Shown here piece after piece: positions 13,421 through 23,640 of a stretch of 64,000 bases of DNA. This stretch comes from Epiperipatus broadwayi (lineage: Eukaryota > Onychophora > Udeonychophora > Euonychophora > Peripatidae): positions 5,017,276-5,081,275 of the forward strand of contig JAQFVV010006245.1 in assembly GCA_028023455.1 (NCBI GenBank), given 5' to 3'. Position numbers and translations under genes: made by a program. Position 1 is the stretch's first letter; each line of letters opens with the position of its first letter. Below the pieces are notes generated by a model. That model did not search any database, had not been told where the DNA came from, and worked only from the letters and a program-made list of their open reading frames with translations.

Positions 13421-14014
13421 AGAAGAAATATTAACCAGTATGTTAATGATCTAATAAAGGTTGGTTATGATTACATAACCATCGATAAAAGAATCAGAAT
13501 ATTCTATGAAAATATCAACAAACCAAACAAGGATAAGAAACAACATATATGTCTGCCATACATACCTAGTGTCGCAAGAGAATTAATCAAGAAATTACAA
13601 AGTGAATTTCAAGTGGGTTTTCGAATCCCTGCCAACTCCAACAGAATGATTAACAATTCCAAGGACAAGATAGACCTACAAACAACACCATATGTAGTAT
13701 ATAGGATGACATGCCCTCAGGAAAACTGTGGAGATGTATACTATGGTGAAACTCAGTTCACTATAATGAACAGAATTGCTCAACACAAATATTTCTATAA
13801 AAGTGTATTGATAAGGAATGAAGGTAACTCAGCGTTCATGGACCATCAGAAGGTGGCTAATCATGAATTTGAACCTGAAAATGCTACAATAATTTCTACT
13901 GAAAGGAATGATATCAAGAGAAAAATTAAGGAGGCATGGTTTATAGCAAGAGATACAAATGCAATAAACAGAAAAGATACATGCTTTTCTATTTCGAAAA
14001 GATGGACAATATGA
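13421..14014 (+). pseudogene. Penelope-like element fragment: RT-endonuclease linker and GIY-YIG endonuclease
   Basis: An open frame of about 197 codons follows a TGA at 13418 and ends at a TGA (14012-14014). The first part (YVNDLIKVGYDY, LPYIPSVARELIKKL) is the linker downstream of the reverse transcriptase in Penelope-like elements. The second part is a GIY-YIG nuclease. VVY is followed 17 residues later by YYG (YIG equivalent). Next come the conserved R in MNRIAQHK, the H of the FMDH segment, the catalytic E region in ERNDIKRKIKEAWFI, and a terminal N-rich part. The reverse transcriptase core is missing, so the copy is 5'-truncated and cannot move itself. It differs from the 31-33 kb element and represents another subfamily. 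It lies in a CLIP intron, antisense to that gene. Confidence 0.85.
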
Positions 14015-14420
14015 ATGAACTTGCATAGATTTGCATAAATTTTTATAGTTGAGGGCTATATATGAAAAAGGAATCTCTGAAAGCACTTAGCCGTGAGGAA
14101 TAATTATTTCAACTAAAGACTTAATTTCACTATATGCGTCAAGCGTATTAACTTTTATATGTTTATTAATGGTGAAAGATATTTAAAACAGGCAAAAACT
14201 CACTATATGTATTGCCACTCATCATGTGATGTTTATTGGCTGAGAGAAATTTGAAATTACAATTATTAATATGATAGAAACCAGTTCTTGGCATAGATAA
14301 TTAAACTGTTCCATATTGTTAAAATATATTAATTTTTTACTTTGTTTTGTCATCCAATAAACATTATAGAATTTATTCATATCAAACTGGTCTCTAGTTT
14401 ATTAAAATCATCTCGCATTC
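14015..14420 (+). other. Probable 3' untranslated tail of the Penelope fragment
   Basis: Sequence directly after the GIY-YIG stop codon. A small hairpin-capable segment (CAC...GTG, near 14080-14098) lies inside, and composition changes back to background by about 14400. The end of the element is not defined by any terminal repeat I can see. Confidence 0.35.
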
Positions 14421-14479
14421 ACTGATCAACCTGTAGTCTTGAATATGCACACATATATAACTCACTCTTATATAATTGT

Positions 14480-14830
14480 ACTAAAGAGGTTTGGGTGAAT
14501 AGTTAAATCAATTGCAACCTATATAAAGGTACAGCAGTTGTTAATTCATGTAGATTCATCCCGAAGAGAGTCAAAGGCAAATTCTCTCTGAGTTTAAATA
14601 TCGAGGCATAACGGATCCAGAAAGGGGGAGAGGTGTGGGTGAATTCGCCTCAAATTGCATCTAGATTTAGTGAATAAAATACAGAGCTAGTCCATTGGAG
14701 GTAGATACAATCATGGATTATAAATTTCATCATGCCATTGCCAGCATTCTACCTGAAGACCCTTGGTCCGACTGTAGTAAGATGTGCTCCCCTTCTCTTG
14801 TGGGGGTGACCAGCCCATTACAACACTAAA
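14480..14830. other. Unclassified GC-richer island
   Basis: Contains a G-rich stretch (GGGGGAG at 14622-14628), an AATAAA at 14674 and a C/G-rich segment near 14780-14815. It resembles a decayed interspersed repeat or LTR, but no termini or coding motifs were recognised. Confidence 0.25.
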
Positions 14831-17277
14831 GATGTACAATTATTTTTAAAACTGTCTATTCCCACTTCATTATGCCCAGTGTAAGTATCTCATGGTTTTC
14901 ATGAGACCACTAATCACTTTCATAATAACCAGCACACTGACTTGATTAACACAAAATTTCAATATTAAAAAGCATTGATAATATAAACAATATCATCTTC
15001 ACAAATATCGTACTCTTTCCTAAACCAAATCTCATACCCATGTTTATTGAGTACGTCAAAAATTGGTCTGGGTGTACAAAAAACATTTGGAAAATTTCAT
15101 ATATTTTTAAAATGATGGTAGACAGCAGGTAAAAGTCTCCTGTTTCACTGCACTATCAGTGATATACATAAATAGTTATATCATATCCTAACTAAAGTTC
15201 TATTCCTATTCTAAATAAAGTTCTATTCCTTTTCTTATGCTGTGTTATAGATATTTCACTTTAAAGTATATTGATAATGAAATAGTCATCATGAAGAGTA
15301 TTAGTAAGAACAATTAGTCAAAATTTTGTATGATCCTCAGTTTCTCTAGTCATTATACATAAATCATCTGTATGATAAATTGCTTATCAATTTTCTTTGT
15401 AATCACAACATATTCCTTGATATTCTACAAGATACAAAAATAAACTCAGTATTAAGCAAAAGTATAGGTGTAAAGTTACATTATATTTAAGTCACTTATA
15501 TACAATTTGACATTATTCATCCAATAAAAGTAACATCTTGAATTCATTTGTTTCAAAATTGTCTACAGTTTTTGCTCTTCAGTTTTGTCATAGATGAATA
15601 AAACTATATAAAAGCACTTGTAGAAAATGACACAAGAACCATCTCCTTTAGAGTCCTTAGAACTTTTTATCAAGGTCTGGTTTGAATTGATCCAAAAAAA
15701 TTTTGAGCAATTAATTAATTATTTGGCCTTTAAGAGAATAATTAAAATTTTAATATTCAAAAGTTCTTACAATGTTGATATAATCTGTACTGCAAAATCT
15801 TTCATACCATATGAAATGGGAAAGGTCTATGAAAATAATATAGATGTATAATAAGAGAATGGTGTGGTTTTTTTACACTGGCCAGTAATCATATTACAAT
15901 AAATTTCAAAATACAAAAAAGGCATTGATAAATCAAATATGTGATTGATCATACCACATATATTTATATATAAGTATTAGACAGATATAAAGATAATTTT
16001 TTTAATTCTCTAAAACAATACTGAAGATTTTCATAATGTATTCAAAAGAATTCTTAAAAGTAGTTTTATTATAATGATAACAATGATATTCTATAATAAT
16101 TACTATAGGGGCATATCTTCATTGGTCCACATTTGTAAAAAAAAAAATTCAATTATTTAAAGCAACATGTTTCCAGCATTATTTCAAATAGCTAAAACAC
16201 ATACACTTTCTCCCCCTTCCCCTCTCTCTTTAATATTATAATACAAATATCATATAAAAATATCATCTACTAATTTAATATGATTGTGATATTTATATAT
16301 TTATTTTGACAAGTCAAAATAAGATGTACATAATTACAATTTAGAAAATAACTTATTTCTTTTGGAGTAATTTTAAACCATCACCCATTGTTAAAACTTT
16401 TGGTCAATAGTTGAATTTCTGTTCCTAAAACTCTATATTGGTTATGAAGCTTTATATTCATTTTATTATTTAATAAAATAAAAAGGTTATATATATTTAT
16501 TTATTTTTAAAAAAGGCTATATTTCTTTATATCAAATCACTAATAATACAAAAGTCACAAAATCAATCATATTTTTCTTTTAGACAAATCTTGAACAAAT
16601 TTAGTTAAATAAATAACCCTCTTTAAAAAAAAATCCCATGCTTCATTGGCATAATTAGAGTGAATTTAATTTGGTGATTTGAGTGATTAACCTCTTGAAA
16701 CTTAATTATAACTATACTGATTCTAAAAAATATCAAATATTCTACAAATTTGTTTGAAATAGGATACACATTAAACTATCATTTTAAACTTTGAACATAG
16801 TAACGCATGATTTATTTCAATAATATGTAGTTATAAATGTTGAGGAAATATTAACTTTTTTTATATTCTGATTTTAACATAATCCATAACATATCATAAT
16901 TTTCAGTTAAGGTGGCATCCAAGTTCCTGCACTTATAGGGTAAAAATTCTGCAATGACCGATCATTTAGTTCACAGAAGGCAATACCTCTGTTTTAATTA
17001 CTTTTAGGCCTATCAACACGTATTCGTTTCCAAAAAAAAACTTGAACTTTTATTAATTTTGATACACTGATATCATCAAATAATGAATATAACCTTTTTT
17101 TCTTTGTACTTTCTAAATAATAACATTGAAGCTAAGATATAGGTAAACATTATGTATTTGCACATAAATAATCATTGGAATCTATACATTCAAAAATATA
17201 TATTTATAAGCATAAAGCAAATATATGTGTCTCATTTATAATTATATATATTGTATACATACAGTTATATATAATCA
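14831..17277. other. CLIP intron sequence, no gene seen
   Basis: AT-rich sequence with short homopolymer and (TA)n runs. The frame at 15627-15851 has no domain or splice support. Confidence 0.6.
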
Positions 17278-17600
17278 AAATTACCCCAAATCCAAAATTC
17301 AACCAGACTAGCCAAGAAAATAAAATCTAAAACACTATCAATGGTTTCACTGCACAAGCAGACTTTTCAAATGTAAAAGTTATTTTAATATTAAGGGTGG
17401 ATGGAAAGCAAATGGAATTGTGGGTAATGTTTAATATAAATATGTTGTTGTTTTGTAGTTCTTTACACTTCTGAAGTCTATTTGTAGCAGTGAAACCATT
17501 GGTAATGTTTTAGATTTTATTTTCTTGGCTAGCCTGGTTGAGTTTTGGATATGGGGTAATTTTGATTATTTATTGATTAGTTTCGCTTTATGCTTTTAAT
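17278..17600. repeat. Head-to-head pair of Penelope-like 3' ends (second subfamily)
   Basis: The left arm (about 17278-17385, minus orientation) and the right arm (about 17386-17600, plus orientation) are inverted copies of one 3' tail. Both carry AGATTTTATTTTCTTGGCTAG and a terminal GGGGTAATTTTGATT. The right arm starts further upstream and includes the end of a coding region (FNIKG.W...GIVGNV, with N-I-K-G at about 17395). That peptide matches the tail of the decayed GIY-YIG frame at 34.6-34.85 kb, which ties this foldback to the same Penelope subfamily. Confidence 0.75.
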
Positions 17601-18954
17601 GTTTACTTATATATATTATATAAATATATGTATAGCATCATACACATGTAATTAAATATATTAAATTATGTGCACATACATAAATCAAATATTTAAAAAC
17701 AAACAAATACAGTATACATACGTATATACTCACAAAATGAAAATATATAATGCTAAATAGATTGTTTAAACCAGAGTGTCCAACCTGTAGCCCAGGATGG
17801 CTAAGAATGTAGCTCAATATAAAATCATAAACTTATTTAAAACATTATGAGATTTTTTTTGTGATTATATGTTGCGAGGTGATTAAATTAAATGTTCTTA
17901 TCCCATTCAAATATAATGTCAAATATTCAACCTCTTTTATATATATAAATATCAAGGATGTTTTATTATTTAGAGAGATAGATAAATTTCCTATATTAGT
18001 GATTACAAACTTTGAACCTGATCAATGATTTTAAAAGATTCTTTGAATATGTCATTGCATAATTAGGATTATTATTTAAGGACTTTTTTGCTTATCTGTA
18101 ATGGAGAATATCACGAAAATTATGCATGAACTTTTTTATTATTTTTTAGTAATATTTATATATATAATGTGTGGCTCAAGACAACTCTTTTTTTCCCAAT
18201 ATGGCCCAGAAATGCCAAGAAGTTAGAACATATTTGATTTAAACAATATACTCATATATTTATGTGTCCATATAGGCATACAAATAAAAATTAAAATGCA
18301 GGAATATACATTTTTGCCAAAAACAAGAAATTATTATGCATATAATGTGTTGCCTTTATAAAGATATTTAAAATGACTATATAGAAAGGGTAAATAAAAT
18401 GTAATGAAAAAAGAATATTACACATTTTACTTATTAAAAATATAAATTACTGAAATTATTACTTCTATAACTACTTATAACATATAATAATGCTAATGGT
18501 AATGCATAATAGAAATAATAAAAATCATATAAAACAAATGAAACTTAAAAAATAATTAAATTAAAAATAGCAATAAAATATGAAAGTTTAGTTACTGGAA
18601 TAAAAGCAAAAACCAATAGATTTGTTATTATAACACAAACAGACTACAAAAATAAATAAAAACTAAAGACATTATAAAATTGAGAATAAAGATGTTTAAT
18701 TATTTTATAAAATCTAATTATAGTTATATTTTTTTATGAAAAATACTGATATGATTAATAATAAACAATATGCATAATTATGGAAATAAGCAAAAATATT
18801 TGCCAAATTCAAAACACACACACTTTACCATTATGACCAAGTTATTATCTTCATAATATTGAAGAGTAGTAATTAATTTACTGAGCACCCAGAAAGCATA
18901 TGTAAATACTTTAACGTGCTTTAACCTGTGTTCAATGCACTTTAAAATTCGTAA
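17601..18954. other. CLIP intron sequence, no gene seen
   Basis: AT-rich. A less AT-rich patch at 17770-17815 and another near 18170-18210 look like pieces of a decayed repeat. Nothing coding was recognised. Confidence 0.5.
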
Positions 18955-19130
18955 TAATCAAGCACATTTTGCCGACAGAGGGATCTTCCAAACCACGACA
19001 CAAAGATAGCGACTTTTATAAAGATAAGAGCAGCCATCTTATCTTTAACCTAAATGTCCACTTATATAGGTGAATCTGAAGCATCTTGATTCGGAAGTGT
19101 GAAGTTGTTGTTTTCTCCACTGTTTAAGTT
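18955..19130. repeat. Copy of a dispersed repeat shared with the 55.2-kb foldback
   Basis: The segment from GATCTTCCAAACCACGAC through AAGATAAGAGCAGCCATCTTATC, CCTAAATG and TTATATAGGTGAATC recurs at 55.2-55.45 kb. There the first half is read forward and the second half forms the opposite arm of an inverted repeat. Here the two halves lie in one linear order, so this copy probably shows the unfolded layout of the repeat unit. No coding capacity. Confidence 0.65.
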
Positions 19131-19980
19131 CACTATTTCCTTTACAAAGTAACATATGCAAAATCTTGCGATTTACAGGGAGTTAATATTACGATAACAA
19201 ACTTTAAAATAAAAGTATCACACATATTTAAAATATGTTCATTTAAAATTAAATTAATACTAAGGAAATTTATTACAAATTGAAAATATGATGCAATTCA
19301 TGTAATAATTTAAATACTGAAACCCAAAATATATATAATGTAACGTTACTGAGAGCACTCATTGAAATTTTGTCTAAAAATTATTAAAATAAAATTCTCA
19401 TAAATAATGTGAAGGTTTCAGTATGAGAGATTGTTGTTTATAAAAGTCTAAAGAGTTTTTTTTATTATTAGTTTAAAACAAAATACATTTCGCTAAAAAA
19501 AAAGAAATAATCTATAAAAGTCAGGAGTGAATGAAAGAGGGAGAGGAAATTAACTTAGAAAAATTAAAAAGTAAATAAAAGTTTAACATGATAAAAGCTT
19601 AAAAAATAAATTGTTTTATAAAATTAAAGGTACCCTCTCTTTTTAAATTATTTAAAGAAAAAAAAGAAAAACTAAATAATGAGTTGATTTTAGAAATATA
19701 CATGTGCATAAATAGCGAATGATTGATAAAATAAATATGTGTGTGTTCAATGTTGAGGAATAAATGAAAGTTAAAAAAATATTGTATAATCATAAGTTAT
19801 ATAAACACAGAATTTGCAATGGCTATGAATTAAAAATCCACAAAACAACAAATTTGCAATGGCTACCAAATGAAAACACATAATCAAAAGCTTATCTAAG
19901 GAATGTATTCAAAAACAGAGGAGGAATTTCAACAACAAATATAGCTGGTGGACATAAAAACCAATTACCAAAGTGACAGC
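19131..19980. other. CLIP intron sequence, no gene seen
   Basis: AT-rich. A TGTAACGTTAC segment at 19338-19348 could be an LTR terminus but has no confirmed partner. Confidence 0.5.
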
Positions 19981-19984
19981 AGGT

Positions 19985-21047
19985 CATCATATAAATAGTC
20001 CAGATTTTCATCAATCGGTCAGTGAAGATTACAATCAGTTGAGTTCTTCAATCAGTTCAGTCAATTAGTCAATCAATCAGTGTTTACCAGGACTATTCAG
20101 TGCTAGCAGCCATTGGAATCATACGACTTGCTCCAGCCCTTAGTCTAATGAAGATCAGCAATTTTGCCTGAAAAAAGTGATACCTGCTTAACAACAACTT
20201 TAAAAAAATGCCAGGATATGTAACTTTCTAAGAATAGTACCATGAAATAGCAAGCATATAAACCTTCAAAAAACTTTGAACCCAACCAGTTGGATAGATT
20301 TTCAATTGAAGCAACAACTCAAAAAGTCAACGTTCAAATCCTATAGGTAATAAGTAACTTTTATTATTTCCATTTCTAATATTAAAGTAGCCAATGCAAT
20401 AACTTGAAGCCTCCCAGAGTCAGTTAATAGATGAACTCTATAGCAGACATAAAGAAATATTGACGTGCATGTTTTGAAATGTCGTGTATGTGAACACTTT
20501 ATGATATTTTATATTGATTTCATGTGTTTATTAAATGCCATGTATTATTTAATGCTTGTGTTATATTCTATTTTATTATATGAATTCAGAGTGTGTGAAT
20601 AATTATTATATGTAATTAACATTGTCTAATTTAATTAAGTTCTTACAAAAGTATTTAAAATTAGAATAATAAATGTGTAATTAAAATAAATTGTCTTTAA
20701 ACGTAATATGTGTCGATCAATCTTTTACCACTAATTGAAGCAACAATTTGTTATTGTATTACTTTCGATTGAGCTAGTCATGGTATATTTCGAGAACTGG
20801 ATTATGAGCCTACTGTCCAGAGTATGTTAGTTACCCTGTGTAATTAGCTAGCCCCAGAGGTTTATCTCAAAACAAATAAAGTGCTTTGGATAGTGGGGTT
20901 TTAATCTAGCAGTTGAGGTGGGTCACGGTCTGGAAATGTGATCATGTTATGCATTGCATAGCGCGGACTGACAGTGGGTATCATTGATAGTTATGCTATC
21001 AATGGTATTCTCCCCTCTGCTCGAAGGACCAGTCCGTTCACGTAACA
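19985..21047 (+). repeat. LTR-like promoter and polyadenylation region (tentative)
   Basis: A TATA-like box (ATATAAATAG, about 19990) is followed some 25 bp later by repeated TCAGT/TCAATC words resembling arthropod and mollusc initiator sequence. An AATAAA lies at 20875-20880. The segment ends in CGTAACA (21041-21047), a typical LTR 3' terminus. The last 100 bp are structured: a perfect 9-bp hairpin (20982-20990 with 20996-21004) sits between CGGACT and AGTCCG words that could pair outside it. The 5' boundary could not be found and no second LTR copy is present, so this may be a solo or truncated LTR. Confidence 0.35.
20982..21004. other. Perfect 9-bp hairpin, CATTGATAG/CTATCAATG
   Basis: Two perfectly complementary 9-mers separated by 5 nt, nested inside complementary CGGACT (20963-20968) and AGTCCG (21031-21036) words. 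This suggests a structured RNA element near the end of the LTR-like region. Confidence 0.7.
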
Positions 21048-21602
21048 GTTATAATATAAAAATATAAAATTAGAATAAATAAGGTTTAAACCCAGTTAAA
21101 CATAGCAAATAGAGTGTTCCAGATTTTAAAATGAACAGACGCGGTTCAATATATATATCAGAAAATCAAAACTTAAATACAACCTGATTGATATTAATTG
21201 AAAAGACTACATATTTTAAATAGAAAATACATACTAAAAAAGTTACTAATGATTGGATTATGAGATGTTTTTAAATAGTTATATGATATTTGTTTATATA
21301 TAAAGTACAAATAAAAATAATTAATAAATATATATCATATAGCAGATATACATAATAGTAATACATCAAATATGAAAATATATATATACATTGTTTTTAA
21401 AAAATTAAATGCTAATAAATTCAAAAATAAATTTATCAAATATAAATTTATTTAATAAAAATTTATAAATTCTGTAAATATATTTTATATATAATTAGTT
21501 TTGCTGATATTTAAAAAATTTCAAAAATTGAATCAGTAAAGCTATTGTTTTAAATAACAATCAAATATTGCAAACATAAAAAATAATTTGTGAATATCTA
21601 AT
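21048..21602. other. CLIP intron sequence, no gene seen
   Basis: Very AT-rich linker between the LTR-like segment and the ribozyme repeat cluster. Confidence 0.6.
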
Positions 21603-21673
21603 TTACAAAAAAATCAAGTCAGATGTCATATGACCTAATTTAATAAGCTATATAGAGCTGGCAAAACAAGCTA

Positions 21674-21735
21674 GAATACCTCCAACCTCAGACTGGTTTC
21701 TGCTACTGGCATCCTCAGTGAGGTGCTAGAATATT
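21674..21735 (-). ncRNA. Hammerhead ribozyme, type I (copy 1, intact core)
   Basis: On the minus strand, 5' to 3': outer stem I (21735-21729), internal loop, inner stem I ACCUCA (21724-21719), core CUGAGGA (21718-21712), stem II UGC-loop CAGUA-GCA (21711-21701), core GAAA (21700-21697), minimal stem III with CCAGUC (21696-21691), then UGAGGU (21690-21685), a perfect partner of ACCUCA. Predicted cleavage follows C at 21691. Stem II is only 3 bp with U-A at the core-proximal pair, and stem III has 2 bp, so activity may be weak or need dimers. It is in the transcribed sense of the CLIP intron. Confidence 0.72.
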
Positions 21736-22055
21736 TAATCATTAGATTAAGAATACCAGGACAAACCCAGCACTTTATCTAATGTATAACTATTAAGTAA
21801 AAAATTTGAAATTTTCAAACATTCATATGTCTTCCAATCCAGCTATCTAATTTAAATAGTGATATGGGACTGAACTAAATTCAGATACACCATACATTAA
21901 TAGCTTTAGCAATATAAAATTGCCAAAGCCATCATAGCAAAAAATAAGATTACAAAAAAATCAAGTCAGATGTCACATGACCTAATTTAATAAGTTTGTA
22001 TTTACAAATGTTATATATATAGAGCTCACAAAACAAGCTCTTAACAAGCTTTGTA

Positions 22056-22118
22056 GAATACCCCCAACCTCAAACCAGTTTCTGCTACTGGCATCCTCAG
22101 TGAGGTGCTAGAATATTC
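22056..22118 (-). ncRNA. Hammerhead ribozyme, type I (copy 2, intact core, GUU cleavage triplet)
   Basis: Minus strand: outer stem I 22118-22111 pairs with 22063-22056 with two G-U wobbles. Inner stem I ACCUCA pairs perfectly with UGAGGU. The core CUGAGGA is at 22100-22094, stem II is UGC/GCA with loop CAGUA, and GAAA is at 22082-22079. The cleavage triplet is GUU (ending 22073) instead of GUC; U at this position is allowed but usually slow. It lies exactly 382 nt from copy 1. Confidence 0.7.
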
Positions 22119-22317
22119 AATCATTAAATTAAAAATACCAGGAGTAAAGCTATTAATATATTGTGTATCTAAACTTAGTTCAGTCCCTTATGGCTATTTA
22201 AGTTAGATAGCTAGATTGGAAGACATATGGATATCTAAAAATTTCAGATTTTCTACTTAATAGTTATACATTAGATAGAGTGCTGGGCTTGTCCTGGTAT
22301 TCTTAATCTAATGATTG

Positions 22318-22366
22318 AATATCCTAGCATCTCACTGAGGATGCCAGTAGTGAAATTGGGGGTATT
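22318..22366 (+). pseudogene. Degenerate hammerhead (copy 3, deleted)
   Basis: CUGAGGA (22335-22341) is present, but a deletion removes part of stem II, stem III and the cleavage triplet, leaving GAAA directly before the downstream stem I strand. Not expected to cleave. Confidence 0.6.
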
Positions 22367-22593
22367 CAACAAAGCTTGTTTTGTGAGCTCTATATATAAA
22401 AACTAATTTAAATGAAAATTCTTGTTTTACTTTGTAATAATATATTGTGATTATAATTATAAATTAATCACCCATAAATGATTATAACTATTTTAATTTC
22501 ATAAGATTAAAAAATAAAAACAAATATAAAAAGACAAATAAGTAAAGATTACTTGTATAGAGAGTCTGCAAAATAAACTCTTAACAAGCTTTG

Positions 22594-22657
22594 AGAATAT
22601 CCTCAACCCCAGACTGGTTTTTGCTTCTGGCGTTGTCAGTGAGATGCCAGGATATTC
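22594..22657 (-). pseudogene. Degenerate hammerhead (copy 4, core mutated)
   Basis: Stem I and the CCAGUC cleavage segment remain. The core reads CUGACAA in place of CUGANGA, and AAAA in place of GAAA. The pairing halves are preserved better than the core. Confidence 0.65.
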
Positions 22658-23080
22658 AGCATTAGATTAAAAATACTAGGACAAACCCAGCACTTTATCT
22701 AATGTATAACTATTGAGTGGAAAATCTGAAATTGTCAAACATCCATATGTCTTACAATCCAGCTATCTAACTCAAATAGTCATATGGGATTGAATTAAGT
22801 TCAAATACACCATATATTAATAGCTTTAGCAATATAAAATTTGCCAAAGCCTTAATAGCAAAAAATAAAATGATAAAAAATCCAAGTCAGATGTCACATG
22901 ACCCAATTTAATAAAGCTCGTATTTACAAATGCTATATATAGAGCTATATATATATGGCTATTTGAGTTAGATGGCTGGATTGGAAGACATATGGATATT
23001 TGACAATTTCAGATTTTCTACTTAATAGTTATACATTAGATAAAGTGCTGGGCTTGTCCTAGTATTTTTAATCTAATGCT

Positions 23081-23143
23081 GAATATCCTGGCACCTCACT
23101 GATGATGCCAGAAGCAGAAACCAGTCTGGGGTTGAGGATATTC
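23081..23143 (+). ncRNA. Hammerhead ribozyme, type I (copy 5, intact core, best stem I)
   Basis: Outer stem I GAAUAUCCU (23081-23089) pairs fully with AGGAUAUUC (23135-23143). An internal loop (GGC opposite UG) separates it from inner stem I ACCUCA (23093-23098) with UGGGGU (23127-23132, one G-U). The core CUGAUGA is at 23099-23105. Stem II is UGC/GCA around loop CAGAA (23106-23116). GAAA is at 23117-23120. Stem III is minimal (A-U, C-G), with cleavage after C 23126. An internal loop in stem I facing the stem II loop is the arrangement used for tertiary contacts in natural type I hammerheads. Confidence 0.75.
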
Positions 23144-23462
23144 TCAAAGCTTGTTAAGAGCTTATTTTGCAAGCTCTATATATAGCATTTGTAAATAAGA
23201 GCTTTATTAAATTGGGTCATGTGACATCTGACTTGGATTTTTTTTTATCATTTTATTTTTTGCTATTAAGGCTTTGGCAATTTTATATTGCTAAAGCTAT
23301 TAATATATGGTGTATCTGAACTTAGTTCAGTCCCATATGGCTATTTGAGTTAGATAGCTGGATTGGAAGACATATGGATGTCTGACAATTTCAGATTTTC
23401 TACTCAATAGTTATACATTAGATAAAGTGCTGGGCTTGTCCTAGTATTTTTAATCTAATGCT

Positions 23463-23525
23463 GAATATCCTGGCACCTCACTGATGACACCAGAAGCAGA
23501 AGCCAGTCTGGGGTTGAGGATATTC
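23463..23525 (+). pseudogene. Degenerate hammerhead (copy 6, GAAG core)
   Basis: CUGAUGA (23481-23487), stem I and the CCAGUC segment (ending 23508) are kept. Stem II has lost pairing (CAC versus GCA), and the conserved GAAA reads GAAG (23499-23502). The predicted site is 382 nt from that of copy 5. Confidence 0.65.
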
Positions 23526-23640
23526 TCAAAGCTTGTTAAGAGCTTATTTTGCAGGCTCTATATATAGCATTTGTAAATACGAGTTTTATTATTTTGGTTC
23601 ATGTGACATCTGACTTGATTTTTTATCATTTTAAAGATTA

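Larger units (their letters stand above)
21603..23640. repeat. Retrozyme-like repeat cluster with hammerhead ribozyme motifs, in direct and inverted orientation
   Basis: One repeat unit recurs in both orientations. Ribozyme strand minus: 21603-22145 (more than one unit) and 22557-22950. Ribozyme strand plus: 22146-22400 (partial) and 22960-23640 (more than one unit). Landmarks in each full copy, read on the plus strand of minus-type copies, are AGTCAGATGTCACATGACC, AACAAGCTTTG, a CCAACCTCAGACTGGTTTCT segment (the ribozyme core), CCAGCACTTTATCTAATG, and CATATGTCTTCCAATCC. No open reading frame was found. The same-strand repeat period is 382 nt in both dimers. Non-coding tandem repeats of this size with type I hammerheads are the hallmark of animal retrozymes, which are thought to depend on Penelope-like enzymes. 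The assignment is by motif and fold, not by database match. Confidence 0.75.

Noticed and set aside
17470-17510. Hammerhead-like words (CTGAAGT, a CTA/TAG hairpin, GTGAAACC) in the second Penelope subfamily's tail.
   Set aside because: The conserved A9 is lost and extra bases lie between stem II and GAAA. Only a guessed consensus would restore it, so it is not claimed.
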